In this document: positions 1-7,019 of the stretch, piece after piece
Position numbering within the stretch: the stretch's first letter is position 1
Layout of the letters: each line of letters begins with the position of its first letter
NCBI GenBank assembly: GCA_900317285.1
Contig: ONGA01000005.1
Span: forward strand, 1 to 64,000
Length of the DNA: 64,000 nt
Reading direction: 5' to 3'
Origin: an uncultured Bacteroidales bacterium
GTDB taxonomy: Bacteria; Bacteroidota; Bacteroidia; Bacteroidales; P3
Notes under the pieces: model-generated
What the model saw: the letters and a program-made list of their open reading frames with translations, nothing else
The model's database searches: none
What the model was told of the DNA's origin: nothing
Translations under genes and position numbers: made by a program

Positions 1-37
1 AAAAGCCGCCGAGGATGCCTTGATGGAGTTTTGCCAT
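1..37 (-). CDS. Start of a DUF6266-like protein (partial)
   Basis: Only the first 12 codons lie in the window: an ATG at 37 reading leftwards gives MAKLHQGILGGF. That start, with its QGILGGF block, is what I recall as the opening of the Bacteroidetes DUF6266 family, whose function is unknown. The rest lies beyond the left edge, so length and domain content cannot be judged. The frame is open to the edge. This is a family guess from very few residues. Confidence 0.4.
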   Translation of the reverse strand, partial: MAKLHQGILGGF

Positions 38-364
38 GATGGTATGTGTTTAATTTTTATTCAATTACGGGTATCAACTCTTACTGATGTATTACTGAAT
101 CCTTACTTCGCTTCAATGTGTATGGATAACGGCAGGGTTGGGGAAATATTGTTCATGAATTGAAAATTGAAAATTGAGAATTGAAAATTAAGAAGACAAC
201 GGGATGTGTTGTTTTTAACGACAACAGAGACAACGCGGACAACGGGCTCAGTGCAACACGCACTGAGCTGGACTGGCGCAAAAAGAACTCCTTGCCCTGC
301 GGGCAGAAATCTAGGGAATCTTATAAATTATTGCTGGCGCAAAAGAGTTCCTTGCCCCTCTCTT
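38..364. repeat. Intergenic region with short A/T-rich and direct repeats
   Basis: I see no convincing gene. At 157-189 there is a tandem AATTGAAA-type tract; a diverged copy lies inside the flippase gene near 2015-2049. At about 221-247 GACAAC recurs several times. Two imperfect direct repeats sharing CTGGCGCAAAA and CTTGCCC lie at about 272-297 and 335-357. The short open frames here have unusual composition and no recognisable domain. Confidence 0.45.
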
Positions 365-937
365 TCATTCTCCGTGGGTGGTTTTAATATACTTGTCCCC
401 GTTGAGATTAACAGATGAATATATGTTATCTCCGCTGTGTAGTTGTATCAAAAGCCATCGGTTTTCAAAAAGCAACTCCTCTACATACAAACCATCATAT
501 GATGGAGTTATATCAAATGGACAAAGAGGTGATAGTTCAAAATAATACTCTTTACCAACTTTCAACACTTCTCCCTTATATGTGGATTTATCTACCAGAG
601 AGATAACTTGTTTAACCCTTGAAACATCCATGGGTTTGGATATATCCTCTAAGAAAAACACTGCAACGTCAAATTCTCTCCAGATTTCTTTGACACGGAA
701 GAGTCCCTTTCGCGATACTGAAGCGGACAATTCTGGATGTGTTCTTTTCATCTCTGCAATTGAAGAATCTTGTAGTCTTTTCTTATATCCGAATTCCTCT
801 TCTGAATATTCTTCGTTACTGTAAATGACATGCCCACATGTATAACAATTGTCCGGAGTGAGAAATTCTGTACCACTACAACTTGTTATTAGATTGCAAA
901 AACAAATAGCAATTATTACAATTAATTCTTTTTTCAT
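365..937 (-). CDS. Hypothetical lipoprotein
   Basis: The protein has 190 residues and begins MKKELIVIIA. A hydrophobic signal segment ends in a lipobox-like LITSC, with C20 as the predicted lipidated cysteine, so export and membrane anchoring are likely. The mature part is mixed alpha/beta in character, with a CYTCG pair near residues 33-37 and a Cys-Pro near the middle. I recognise no family. The same frame stays open upstream to 1189, but that extension encodes a fragment of an unrelated four-helix-bundle protein, so the start at 937 is preferred. Base composition is clearly more A+T rich than the flippase gene beside it, which may indicate recent acquisition. Confidence 0.6.
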   Translation of the reverse strand: MKKELIVIIAICFCNLITSCSGTEFLTPDNCYTCGHVIYSNEEYSEEEFGYKKRLQDSSIAEMKRTHPELSASVSRKGLFRVKEIWREFDVAVFFLEDISKPMDVSRVKQVISLVDKSTYKGEVLKVGKEYYFELSPLCPFDITPSYDGLYVEELLFENRWLLIQLHSGDNIYSSVNLNGDKYIKTTHGE

Positions 938-943
938 AATGAA

Positions 944-1189
944 GCCACGCTGGAGATAGTGCTGGGTAAAGTAGTAGGTGATGTCGTAAATCATCTCGGT
1001 GACCTGATAGACCCGGAGGTGGCGGTAGTGGCCGTGCTTGGGGAGGAAGGTGTAGGGGGGATTCTGAGTACTCTGAGTACTCTGAGTATTCTGAATTTTC
1101 GGAGTATTCGGAGTATTCTGAGTACTCGGATTACTCAGAGTACTCGGAGTACTCGGATTATTCTGATTATTCTGATTATTCTGATTCAT
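944..1189 (-). pseudogene. Truncated four-helix-bundle (23S rRNA IVS-type) protein gene
   Basis: Reading leftwards from 1189 the frame encodes an Asn/Ser/Thr/Pro/Gln-rich repeat tract, then PPYTFLPKHGHYRHLRVYQV and a further stretch ending at HYLQRG. From memory that block matches the N-terminal part of Bacteroidetes four-helix-bundle proteins, which continue with DRTVDQMVQAARSGKQNI. The continuation is absent: immediately after QRG the frame runs into the start of the lipoprotein gene at 937. I infer a gene cut after its first helix by insertion or deletion. It could also be translated as an N-terminal extension of the lipoprotein, but that would bury the signal peptide. Confidence 0.55.
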
Positions 1190-1190
1190 A
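1060..1190. repeat. Minisatellite of about 9 bp units (ACTCTGAGT-like)
   Basis: The tract is built from variants of a 9-base unit such as CTGAGTACT, CTGAGTATT and CGGAGTATT, ending in ATTCTGATT units next to the ATG at 1189. Read on the minus strand it encodes the repetitive Asn/Ser/Thr/Gln N-terminus of the four-helix-bundle fragment. The unit length is a multiple of three, so copy-number changes would keep the frame. Confidence 0.75.
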
Positions 1191-1201
1191 GTTCTGTCTT
1201 T

Positions 1202-2686
1202 TTATTTCCTCTTCGACAGCTTACCCACTACCTTACTAACCAAAACCCGCTCGCTGTAGAGGAGGGCTGCGAGGAAGACCAGCAGCAAGAGGGTGTTGTA
1301 CGCCAGGCGGAGCCAGAGGTTGTCGATGTGGACAAGGGTGCTGGCGGCATACAGCGCGAGGGCGAGGGCGAACCAGCCGAGGATGGACGGGACGGGATAG
1401 GGCACGCGGTAGTGGCGCTGGCCGATGAAGTAGCTGAGGAGGACGCAGGTGCCGTAGCCGGCGAGGCCGCCCCAGGCGCAGGCCATGTAGCCGATGCGCG
1501 GGACGAGGAGTACATTGACAAGGACGAGCACGGCGCAGCCGATGGCGCTCATGATGGCGCCCCAGTAGGTTTTGGCCGTGAGCTTGTACCAGAAGGAGAG
1601 GTTGAAGTAGACGCCCATGAGAATTTCCGCCATCATGACGATGGGCACAGCGCGGAGGCCGTCCCAGTAGTCGCTCTTGATGATGTAGCGGAAGAGGTCC
1701 ATGTAGCAGACGACGACCATGAACGCCAGGAGGGTGAACATAACGAAGTATTTCATTACAAGTGCCTGGCTTTCTTTGCTCTTCTCGCCCTTCCCTCCGG
1801 CAAACACAAAGGGCTCATAAGCGTAGCGGAAGGCCTGGGTGATCATTGCCATAATCATGGCGATTTTGACGCAGGCGCCATAGATGCCGAGCTGTTCGTG
1901 CATGTCGGCGCCGGGATAGAGGAAGGGGAAGAGGATTTTGTCGAGCACCTGGTTGAGGATGCCCACGATACCGAAGATGAGCAGGGGCCAGGCGTACTTA
2001 AGCATGCGCTTCAGCAATTGGAAATTGAAAATCGAGAATCGGAAATCTTTGAGTTCGCGCCAGAAGCCAAAGGTCACCAGGGCGGTGCAGAGGAGGTTGA
2101 TATAGAAGATGTAGCCGACGTTGTTCTGCTCGTCGTACCACTGCATGAAGGGGAGGTGCTGGCACTTGGGGGCCACGAGGAAGACGAAGAGGTTGAGCCC
2201 GATGTTGAGGACGATAAAGGCGAGTTTGAGTGCGGCGAATTTCCAGGCTTTGTTTTCGAAACGCAGGCGTGCGAAGAGGATGGCCTGGAAGGCGTCGAGC
2301 GCCACGACGACGGCCATGACGGCGATGTACTCGGGGTGGGACTCATAACCCATGGCGGCGGCAATGGGGCCGAGGAAGAGGAGGACGGAGAGGACGAAGA
2401 GGAGGCTGACGGAGCCTACCGAGGTGAGGGCTGTGGAGAAGACCTGCCTGCCGTTGGCGCCCTCCTTGTTGGCGAAGTAGAAGAAGGTGGTCTCCATGCC
2501 GAAGGTGAGGATGACCAGGAGTAGAGCCGTGTAGGCGTAGATGTTGGTCACCACGCCATAGCCGCCGGAGGCAGCGGAGATGTGGTAGGTGTAGAGGGGC
2601 ACGAGAAGGTAGTTCAGGAAACGCCCCACGATGCTGCTAAGGCCGTAGACGACCGAGTCGGAAAGGAGTTTTTTCAATGATGCCAT
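1202..2686 (-). CDS. Wzx-like polysaccharide flippase (MATE/MOP superfamily)
   Basis: This 494-residue protein starts MASLKKLLSDSVVYGLSSIVGRF, a typical opening of O-antigen/polysaccharide flippases with an amphipathic start before the first membrane helix. About 12-14 hydrophobic segments span nearly the whole length, ending in a Lys/Arg-rich tail. Proteins of this type move lipid-linked oligosaccharides across the inner membrane. Much longer upstream extensions of the frame are antisense to the GH20-like gene and are not credible, so the start at 2686 is preferred. Around residues 213-225 the FRFSIFNFQ stretch is encoded by an AATTGAAA-type repeat also found at 157-189. The substrate is not predictable. 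Confidence 0.85.
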   Translation of the reverse strand: MASLKKLLSDSVVYGLSSIVGRFLNYLLVPLYTYHISAASGGYGVVTNIYAYTALLLVILTFGMETTFFYFANKEGANGRQVFSTALTSVGSVSLLFVLSVLLFLGPIAAAMGYESHPEYIAVMAVVVALDAFQAILFARLRFENKAWKFAALKLAFIVLNIGLNLFVFLVAPKCQHLPFMQWYDEQNNVGYIFYINLLCTALVTFGFWRELKDFRFSIFNFQLLKRMLKYAWPLLIFGIVGILNQVLDKILFPFLYPGADMHEQLGIYGACVKIAMIMAMITQAFRYAYEPFVFAGGKGEKSKESQALVMKYFVMFTLLAFMVVVCYMDLFRYIIKSDYWDGLRAVPIVMMAEILMGVYFNLSFWYKLTAKTYWGAIMSAIGCAVLVLVNVLLVPRIGYMACAWGGLAGYGTCVLLSYFIGQRHYRVPYPVPSILGWFALALALYAASTLVHIDNLWLRLAYNTLLLLVFLAALLYSERVLVSKVVGKLSKRK

Positions 2687-2776
2687 AACAGTTCCATTAA
2701 CGCGGCGGTGGAAATTATATTGCCTAAAAGTAAAGAAATAATATAATAAAAGGCGTTGTTTCGCGTTAAGGGAGGC

Positions 2777-4258
2777 ATGAAAAGAAATGTATGGATAATA
2801 GTGGCAGTGCTGCTGTTGGCAGGCTGCGGACGCACGGCTACGGTGACGGGGCTCGACATAGTGCCCGAACCGGTGTTCAAACTGCAGAAGGAGGGTAGCT
2901 TCACCCTGAACCACAGTGTCTCGGTAGCCGTGTCGGGACTGGGGCAGAACTCGCCGGTGGTGAAGCATATCCTGAAGTCGCTGCGGCAAGCCCACTTCCG
3001 CCCCACCCTTGTGGGACCTTCGGAGGAATGCGACCTTGTGCTGATGGTCAACGACACCGCCAACGACGAGATTGGCGAGGAGGGCTACCTGCTGGAGATA
3101 CGGTCCACAGGCATCCGCCTTTCCTCCAACACCGAGACGGGGCTCTTCTACGCCTACCAGACGCTGCTGCAGCTGGCGCCGCCCGACATCATCTCCACGC
3201 GCTACAGGCACATCATCTTCCCCGAATGCACCATTCTCGACTATCCCCGCTTCGAATGGCGCGCCGTGCACCTCGACGTCTGCCGTAACTTCTTCCCCGT
3301 GAAGTTTGTCAAGAAATACCTCGACTTGATGGCCGCCTACAAGATGAACCGCTTCCAGTGGCACCTTGCCGACATCCATGCCAACCGGCTCCCGCGGGAG
3401 GACGACAGCGACGAGCAGTGCTACACGGCCGAGGAGATTGCCGAGGTGACAGCCTATGCCGCCGACCTGGGCATCACGGTGGTGCCGGAGGTGGAATACT
3501 CCGACTCCTCGTGCATCAGTGCCGACGAAATCATCCACGTCCTCACCCAGCTCTTCCCCTCGCCCTACATCCAGATTATCGGCGACGACGCCTCGGAAGA
3601 GGAGCTGCATGCCCTTGCCGACTCGCTCATCGCACAAGGCAAGACGCCGCTGGGATGGGACAACGGCATCATCGTCGCCTGCCCCTCCGACTACTGCTAC
3701 CTTGACTGCTACCAGGCCGACCCGCGCTACCAGCCCGCCGCCATCGGGGGACTCATCACCCTTGCCAAAGCCTACCAGTTCGACCCCATACCCAAAGGGA
3801 CGAACCGATACGTCGCCGACCGCATCGCCGGCGGACGCTGCGAGCTGTGGACCGAATACATCACCTCGCCGTCGGATGCCGAATACATGCTGCTGCCGCG
3901 CATGCTTGCCATCAGCGAAAGCCTGTGGAGCCCGCGCGAAAGCAAGAGCTGGCAACGCTTCCGCAAGAATGTCGAGGACCAGAAGGAGCGCCTGACCGCC
4001 AAGGGCTACAACTACTGCGATGGTTCCTTCACGCCCCACTTCCACGTCACGCCCGTCAACGAGAACACCGTCAATGTCGCCATCGAGACCGAGGTGCCCA
4101 ACACCTACATCTTCTACACCACCGACCTCACCCTCCCCACGCGCCAGTCGGCCATCTACCTCGGACCCGTGAACCTGCGGCGCGGCACCCACATCAAGAT
4201 ACTCCCCGTGTACAACGATACCGAACGCGACTCCATCTATGAATTTATCATCAAATAA
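2777..4258 (+). CDS. GH20-like lipoprotein with degenerate active site
   Basis: The 493-residue protein has a lipoprotein signal (LLLAGC, C17), a beta-N-acetylhexosaminidase N-terminal alpha/beta domain, and a TIM-barrel segment beginning around DYPRFEWRAVHLDVCR. A WTEYITSP block with following EYMLLPRMLA, and a C-terminal beta region, match family 20 hexosaminidases. Key motifs are altered. The usual HLTDDQGWR is replaced by HLADIHANR (H196 onward). The catalytic Asp-Glu pair of HIGGDE reads IIGDD (D270-D271), so the acid Glu is Asp. The barrel is also short between these motifs. Binding without normal hydrolysis, or altered chemistry, is plausible. The end overlaps the HydE gene by 20 bases, suggesting co-transcription. 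Confidence 0.8.
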   Translation: MKRNVWIIVAVLLLAGCGRTATVTGLDIVPEPVFKLQKEGSFTLNHSVSVAVSGLGQNSPVVKHILKSLRQAHFRPTLVGPSEECDLVLMVNDTANDEIGEEGYLLEIRSTGIRLSSNTETGLFYAYQTLLQLAPPDIISTRYRHIIFPECTILDYPRFEWRAVHLDVCRNFFPVKFVKKYLDLMAAYKMNRFQWHLADIHANRLPREDDSDEQCYTAEEIAEVTAYAADLGITVVPEVEYSDSSCISADEIIHVLTQLFPSPYIQIIGDDASEEELHALADSLIAQGKTPLGWDNGIIVACPSDYCYLDCYQADPRYQPAAIGGLITLAKAYQFDPIPKGTNRYVADRIAGGRCELWTEYITSPSDAEYMLLPRMLAISESLWSPRESKSWQRFRKNVEDQKERLTAKGYNYCDGSFTPHFHVTPVNENTVNVAIETEVPNTYIFYTTDLTLPTRQSAIYLGPVNLRRGTHIKILPVYNDTERDSIYEFIIK

Positions 4259-5261
4259 CATAGAGCACCTGCTCACCACCTCGGACCCGCAGGCCGTCGA
4301 CGAACTCTTCGCCGAAGCCTGCCGCGTGCGCGACAAGGTGTACGGGCGGAAGGTATTCATGCGCGGCCTTATCGAAATCAGCAACCACTGCAAGAACGAC
4401 TGCCTCTACTGCGGAATACGGCGCAGCAACCTGTCGGTGAAGCGCTACCGCCTCAGCAAGGAGCAGATTCTCGACTGCTGCCGCACGGGGCGCGAGCTCG
4501 GCTTCCGCACCTTTGTGCTGCAGGGCGGCGAGGATGCCTGGTTTACCGACGATATTGTGTGCGACATCGTGCGCGACATCAAGCGGCAGTTTCCCGACTG
4601 CGCCATCACGCTCTCGCTTGGTGAAAGAGGCTACGACAGCTTCCGCCGCCTCCGCGAGGCCGGAGCCGACCGCTACCTGCTGCGCCACGAGACTGCCGAC
4701 GCCACCCACTACAGCTACCTCCACCCTGCCGACATGAGTTTCGAGCACCGCATGCAATGCCTCCGCGACCTGCGCAGCCTCGGCTTCCAGGTGGGTGCGG
4801 GATTCATGGTGGGCTCGCCGGGTCAGACGCTCGACACCCTCATGAAAGACCTCGCCTTCATTGCCGACTTCCGACCCGAAATGGTGGGCATCGGGCCCTT
4901 CATCCCTGCCGCCGACACCCCCTTCGAAAACCAGGTCGCAGGCAGTGTCGACATGACCGTACGGCTTCTGGCCATCATCCGGCTGCTGCACCCCAGCGTG
5001 CTCCTGCCCGCCACCTCGGCACTCGGCACCATGCACCCCAAAGGGCGCGAGCGCGCCATCATGGCAGGCGCCAACGTCGTCATGCCCAACCTCTCCCCGC
5101 AGGACACCCGCGCGCTCTATTCGATATACAACAACAAACTTGCCACCGGCAGCGAAGCGGCAGAAAGCGCCGCCGACATCAGGCTCAGGCTCCACGCCAT
5201 CGGCATGGAAGTCCCCGACGACCGCGGCGACCATGTGGAAATGAAATCCTACAACTCATGA
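4239..5261 (+). CDS. hydE: [FeFe]-hydrogenase maturase HydE, radical SAM
   Basis: The 340-residue protein carries the radical SAM cluster motif CKNDCLYCG (C51, C55, C58) followed by IRRSN and the KRYRLS block typical of HydE. Further on it has FVLQGGED, SLGERG, RYLLRHET and GFMVGSPGQT, which fit the HydE/PylB group. HydE acts with HydF and HydG to build the H-cluster of [FeFe]-hydrogenases. Neither partner nor a hydrogenase lies in this window, so they would have to be elsewhere or this copy does another job. It overlaps the GH20-like gene by 20 bases and the next small gene by ATGA, so it sits mid-operon. A PylB or BioB function is less likely. Confidence 0.85.
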   Translation: MNLSSNNIEHLLTTSDPQAVDELFAEACRVRDKVYGRKVFMRGLIEISNHCKNDCLYCGIRRSNLSVKRYRLSKEQILDCCRTGRELGFRTFVLQGGEDAWFTDDIVCDIVRDIKRQFPDCAITLSLGERGYDSFRRLREAGADRYLLRHETADATHYSYLHPADMSFEHRMQCLRDLRSLGFQVGAGFMVGSPGQTLDTLMKDLAFIADFRPEMVGIGPFIPAADTPFENQVAGSVDMTVRLLAIIRLLHPSVLLPATSALGTMHPKGRERAIMAGANVVMPNLSPQDTRALYSIYNNKLATGSEAAESAADIRLRLHAIGMEVPDDRGDHVEMKSYNS

Positions 5262-5467
5262 ATAAATCAAGAAAAATATTTGCCATACTTGTCCTTTCTT
5301 GTCTTCCGGCACTGTTTTGCGCCTGCCACAAGAACTGCGTGTGCCAGATGCGCGACGGTTCGGAACGGACCTACACCGAGGATGAGCTCGACAAATTCGA
5401 TGTCTCCTGCACACGCATGGCAGACTATCCCGTAGCCGACCACAAAGTCAGATGCACATGGGAATGA
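5258..5467 (+). CDS. Small Cys-rich lipoprotein
   Basis: The 69-residue protein has a hydrophobic signal (IFAILVLSCLPALF) and a CACHK segment that offers a lipobox cysteine near residue 21-23, followed by NCVCQM and one or two further cysteines. The layout (Cys-His-Lys, then Cys-x-Cys, then a later Cys) resembles two small lipoproteins at 13075-13362 and 13393-13653, so the three appear to be one family. It overlaps HydE at its start and the PflX-like gene at its end, both by ATGA, which supports translation. Function is unknown; metal or redox binding is only a guess. Confidence 0.65.
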   Translation: MNKSRKIFAILVLSCLPALFCACHKNCVCQMRDGSERTYTEDELDKFDVSCTRMADYPVADHKVRCTWE

Positions 5468-6351
5468 ACAGCTGCACACTCTGCCCACGCCGGTGCGCCG
5501 TCCGTGGCGCCGTATGCGGTGCGCCCGACGACCTTGAAGTTGCCGCCATCTGCACACATACCGGCGAGGAGCCTCCCCTCAACCCCATCGTCAACGTCTT
5601 CTTTGCGCACTGCAGCCTCCATTGCATCTTCTGCCAGAACAACGACATCTCCGCTGCCGAAGTCAATCCCGAATTCATCCACTACCGGACAACAGACCAG
5701 GTTGCCGACCAAATCTGCCTGCAACTCGAGAAGCAGGAATCGTCACTCCTGGGATTCGTCACACCCACCCATTACGCAAACCGCATTCCCGACATTCTCG
5801 ATGCCATACACCGGCACGGAGCCACCCCCACCTTTGTCTACAACTCGTCGGGCTACGAGAGCGTCGACACCCTCCGCAGCCTTGAGGGACTGGTCGACAT
5901 CTACCTTCCCGACTTCAAATACATAGATCCCGCCCTCGCCGGCCTCTGCAGCCACGCGCCCGACTACCCGGAAGTGGCGCAGGCCGCCATACGCGAAATG
6001 ATTCGGCAGGTAGGCACAGGACTGAAGCTTGACGAGAACGGCGCCGCCTACCGCGGCATCATCGTCCGCCACCTCGTCCTTCCGGGCAACATCGGCAACA
6101 CCCTCGAAGTCCTCGAAACTCTCGCCGACCTCTCCCCCTTCAGCCCGCTCCATGTGTCACTCATGGCACAATACTTCCCGCCGCGACCCGACCTCCCAGC
6201 GCCCTTCGACCGCACGCTCAGCGAAGAAGAATACCGGCAAGCCGCCGACCGCTTCAGCCAGCTCGGATTCAATGGCTGGCTGCAGGAGCTCACTTCCCAA
6301 AGCAACTACCGCCCCGACTTCTCCCTCCCCAACCCGTTCCAAACCCGTTAA
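5464..6351 (+). CDS. PflX-like radical SAM protein (COG1313)
   Basis: The protein opens MNSCTLCPRRC, a Cys-rich N-terminal cluster (C4, C7, C11, C18). The radical SAM motif CSLHCIFCQNNDIS has C50, C54 and C57. Later blocks include GFVTPTHY, YNSSGYE and DIYLPDFKY, which match the uncharacterised pyruvate-formate-lyase-activase-like family COG1313. The substrate is unknown. The start at 5464 gives an ATGA overlap with the preceding small gene and the usual family N-terminus; ATGs at 5452 and 5458 are also in frame. With HydE this makes two radical SAM genes in one run, suggesting an anaerobic iron-sulfur or cofactor context. Confidence 0.8.
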   Translation: MNSCTLCPRRCAVRGAVCGAPDDLEVAAICTHTGEEPPLNPIVNVFFAHCSLHCIFCQNNDISAAEVNPEFIHYRTTDQVADQICLQLEKQESSLLGFVTPTHYANRIPDILDAIHRHGATPTFVYNSSGYESVDTLRSLEGLVDIYLPDFKYIDPALAGLCSHAPDYPEVAQAAIREMIRQVGTGLKLDENGAAYRGIIVRHLVLPGNIGNTLEVLETLADLSPFSPLHVSLMAQYFPPRPDLPAPFDRTLSEEEYRQAADRFSQLGFNGWLQELTSQSNYRPDFSLPNPFQTR

Positions 6352-6364
6352 ATCCCTCAACGCC

Positions 6365-6922
6365 TTGAAAAAGCAGACCTTCAAACTCGACATCGAATTC
6401 GACAGCGACCCCTTCGAGGATCTCGCCTTCCTCTTCTTCCACTCCACCGACCCCAACTACGCCTTTGCCGACGACCTGAACCACCTCTACGGGCTCGCCC
6501 TCACAAGAGTCGACGACATGCCGCTCCTCGATGCCGCATGGCCTGTCTACACCTATCGCAACACCCTGCGGCAGCTCAACTACTACCTTATCGAACGTCC
6601 AGTTGCCTCGGGCAACACGGCGCTCCACTGGGGGCACCTCCACAAGCTGCTCCTCCTTCAGGGGCAGGATGCCGAGGAGACTGCACGCGCCATCTACCGC
6701 GACTTCACCACCCTACCCAACGCCGACCCACAAACACAGAATTCCGAACGCAACGACATCATCACCAACTTCCAGCAGAGCTTTGCATCGGTCACCCTCT
6801 ACGACACCCAGCTTCCCGACGGCGCACAGCCACAGCGCAAAACCCTCCGCGAACGCACTGAACTCGAAAACCTCTTCACTGCCATCATCGACCACTTCGA
6901 CCTGCAACTTCTCGACGACTGA
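6365..6922 (+). CDS. IPExxxVDY-like hypothetical protein
   Basis: The frame from a TTG at 6365 gives 185 residues. The FKLDIEFD opening, the LNHLYGLALTRVDD block and the YYLIERP strand recall the Bacteroidetes IPExxxVDY family of small cytoplasmic proteins of unknown function. The name-giving IPExxxVDY stretch is not clear here, so the assignment is weak. A C-terminal extension of about 60 residues has no match that I recognise. No ATG lies at a suitable place, and the TTG 13 bases after the PflX-like stop is the best start. It is probably the last gene of the run that begins with the GH20-like gene. Confidence 0.55.
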   Translation: MKKQTFKLDIEFDSDPFEDLAFLFFHSTDPNYAFADDLNHLYGLALTRVDDMPLLDAAWPVYTYRNTLRQLNYYLIERPVASGNTALHWGHLHKLLLLQGQDAEETARAIYRDFTTLPNADPQTQNSERNDIITNFQQSFASVTLYDTQLPDGAQPQRKTLRERTELENLFTAIIDHFDLQLLDD

Positions 6923-6940
6923 GCCCGAAGAATAGTTTTT

Positions 6941-6972
6941 TTTGGTCATTTAAAAATAATTACGTACCTTTG
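6941..6972 (+). promoter_or_regulatory. Bacteroidetes-type promoter of pepD
   Basis: TTTG at 6941-6944 and TACCTTTG at 6965-6972 are separated by 20 bases, matching the TTTG / TAnnTTTG consensus of the Bacteroidetes primary sigma factor. The pepD start follows 47 bases downstream. Confidence 0.75.
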
Positions 6973-7019
6973 CAACTTCAAAAGATTAATAATTATTAAC
7001 ATAAAAACCAGTACACACT

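Noticed and set aside
181..418. Two small overlapping open frames on the plus strand
   Set aside because: They run through short repeats, have no start context or domain, and one overlaps the end of the lipoprotein gene.
959..2524. Plus-strand open frame of 521 codons over the flippase
   Set aside because: Glu/Asp/Gly-rich composition without any motif; it mirrors the third codon positions of the real minus-strand gene.
2687..4393. Long upstream extension of the flippase frame (about 570 extra codons on the minus strand)
   Set aside because: It is antisense to the well-supported GH20-like gene, rich in Gly/Val/Asp as expected for a shadow frame in G+C-rich DNA, and has no domain.
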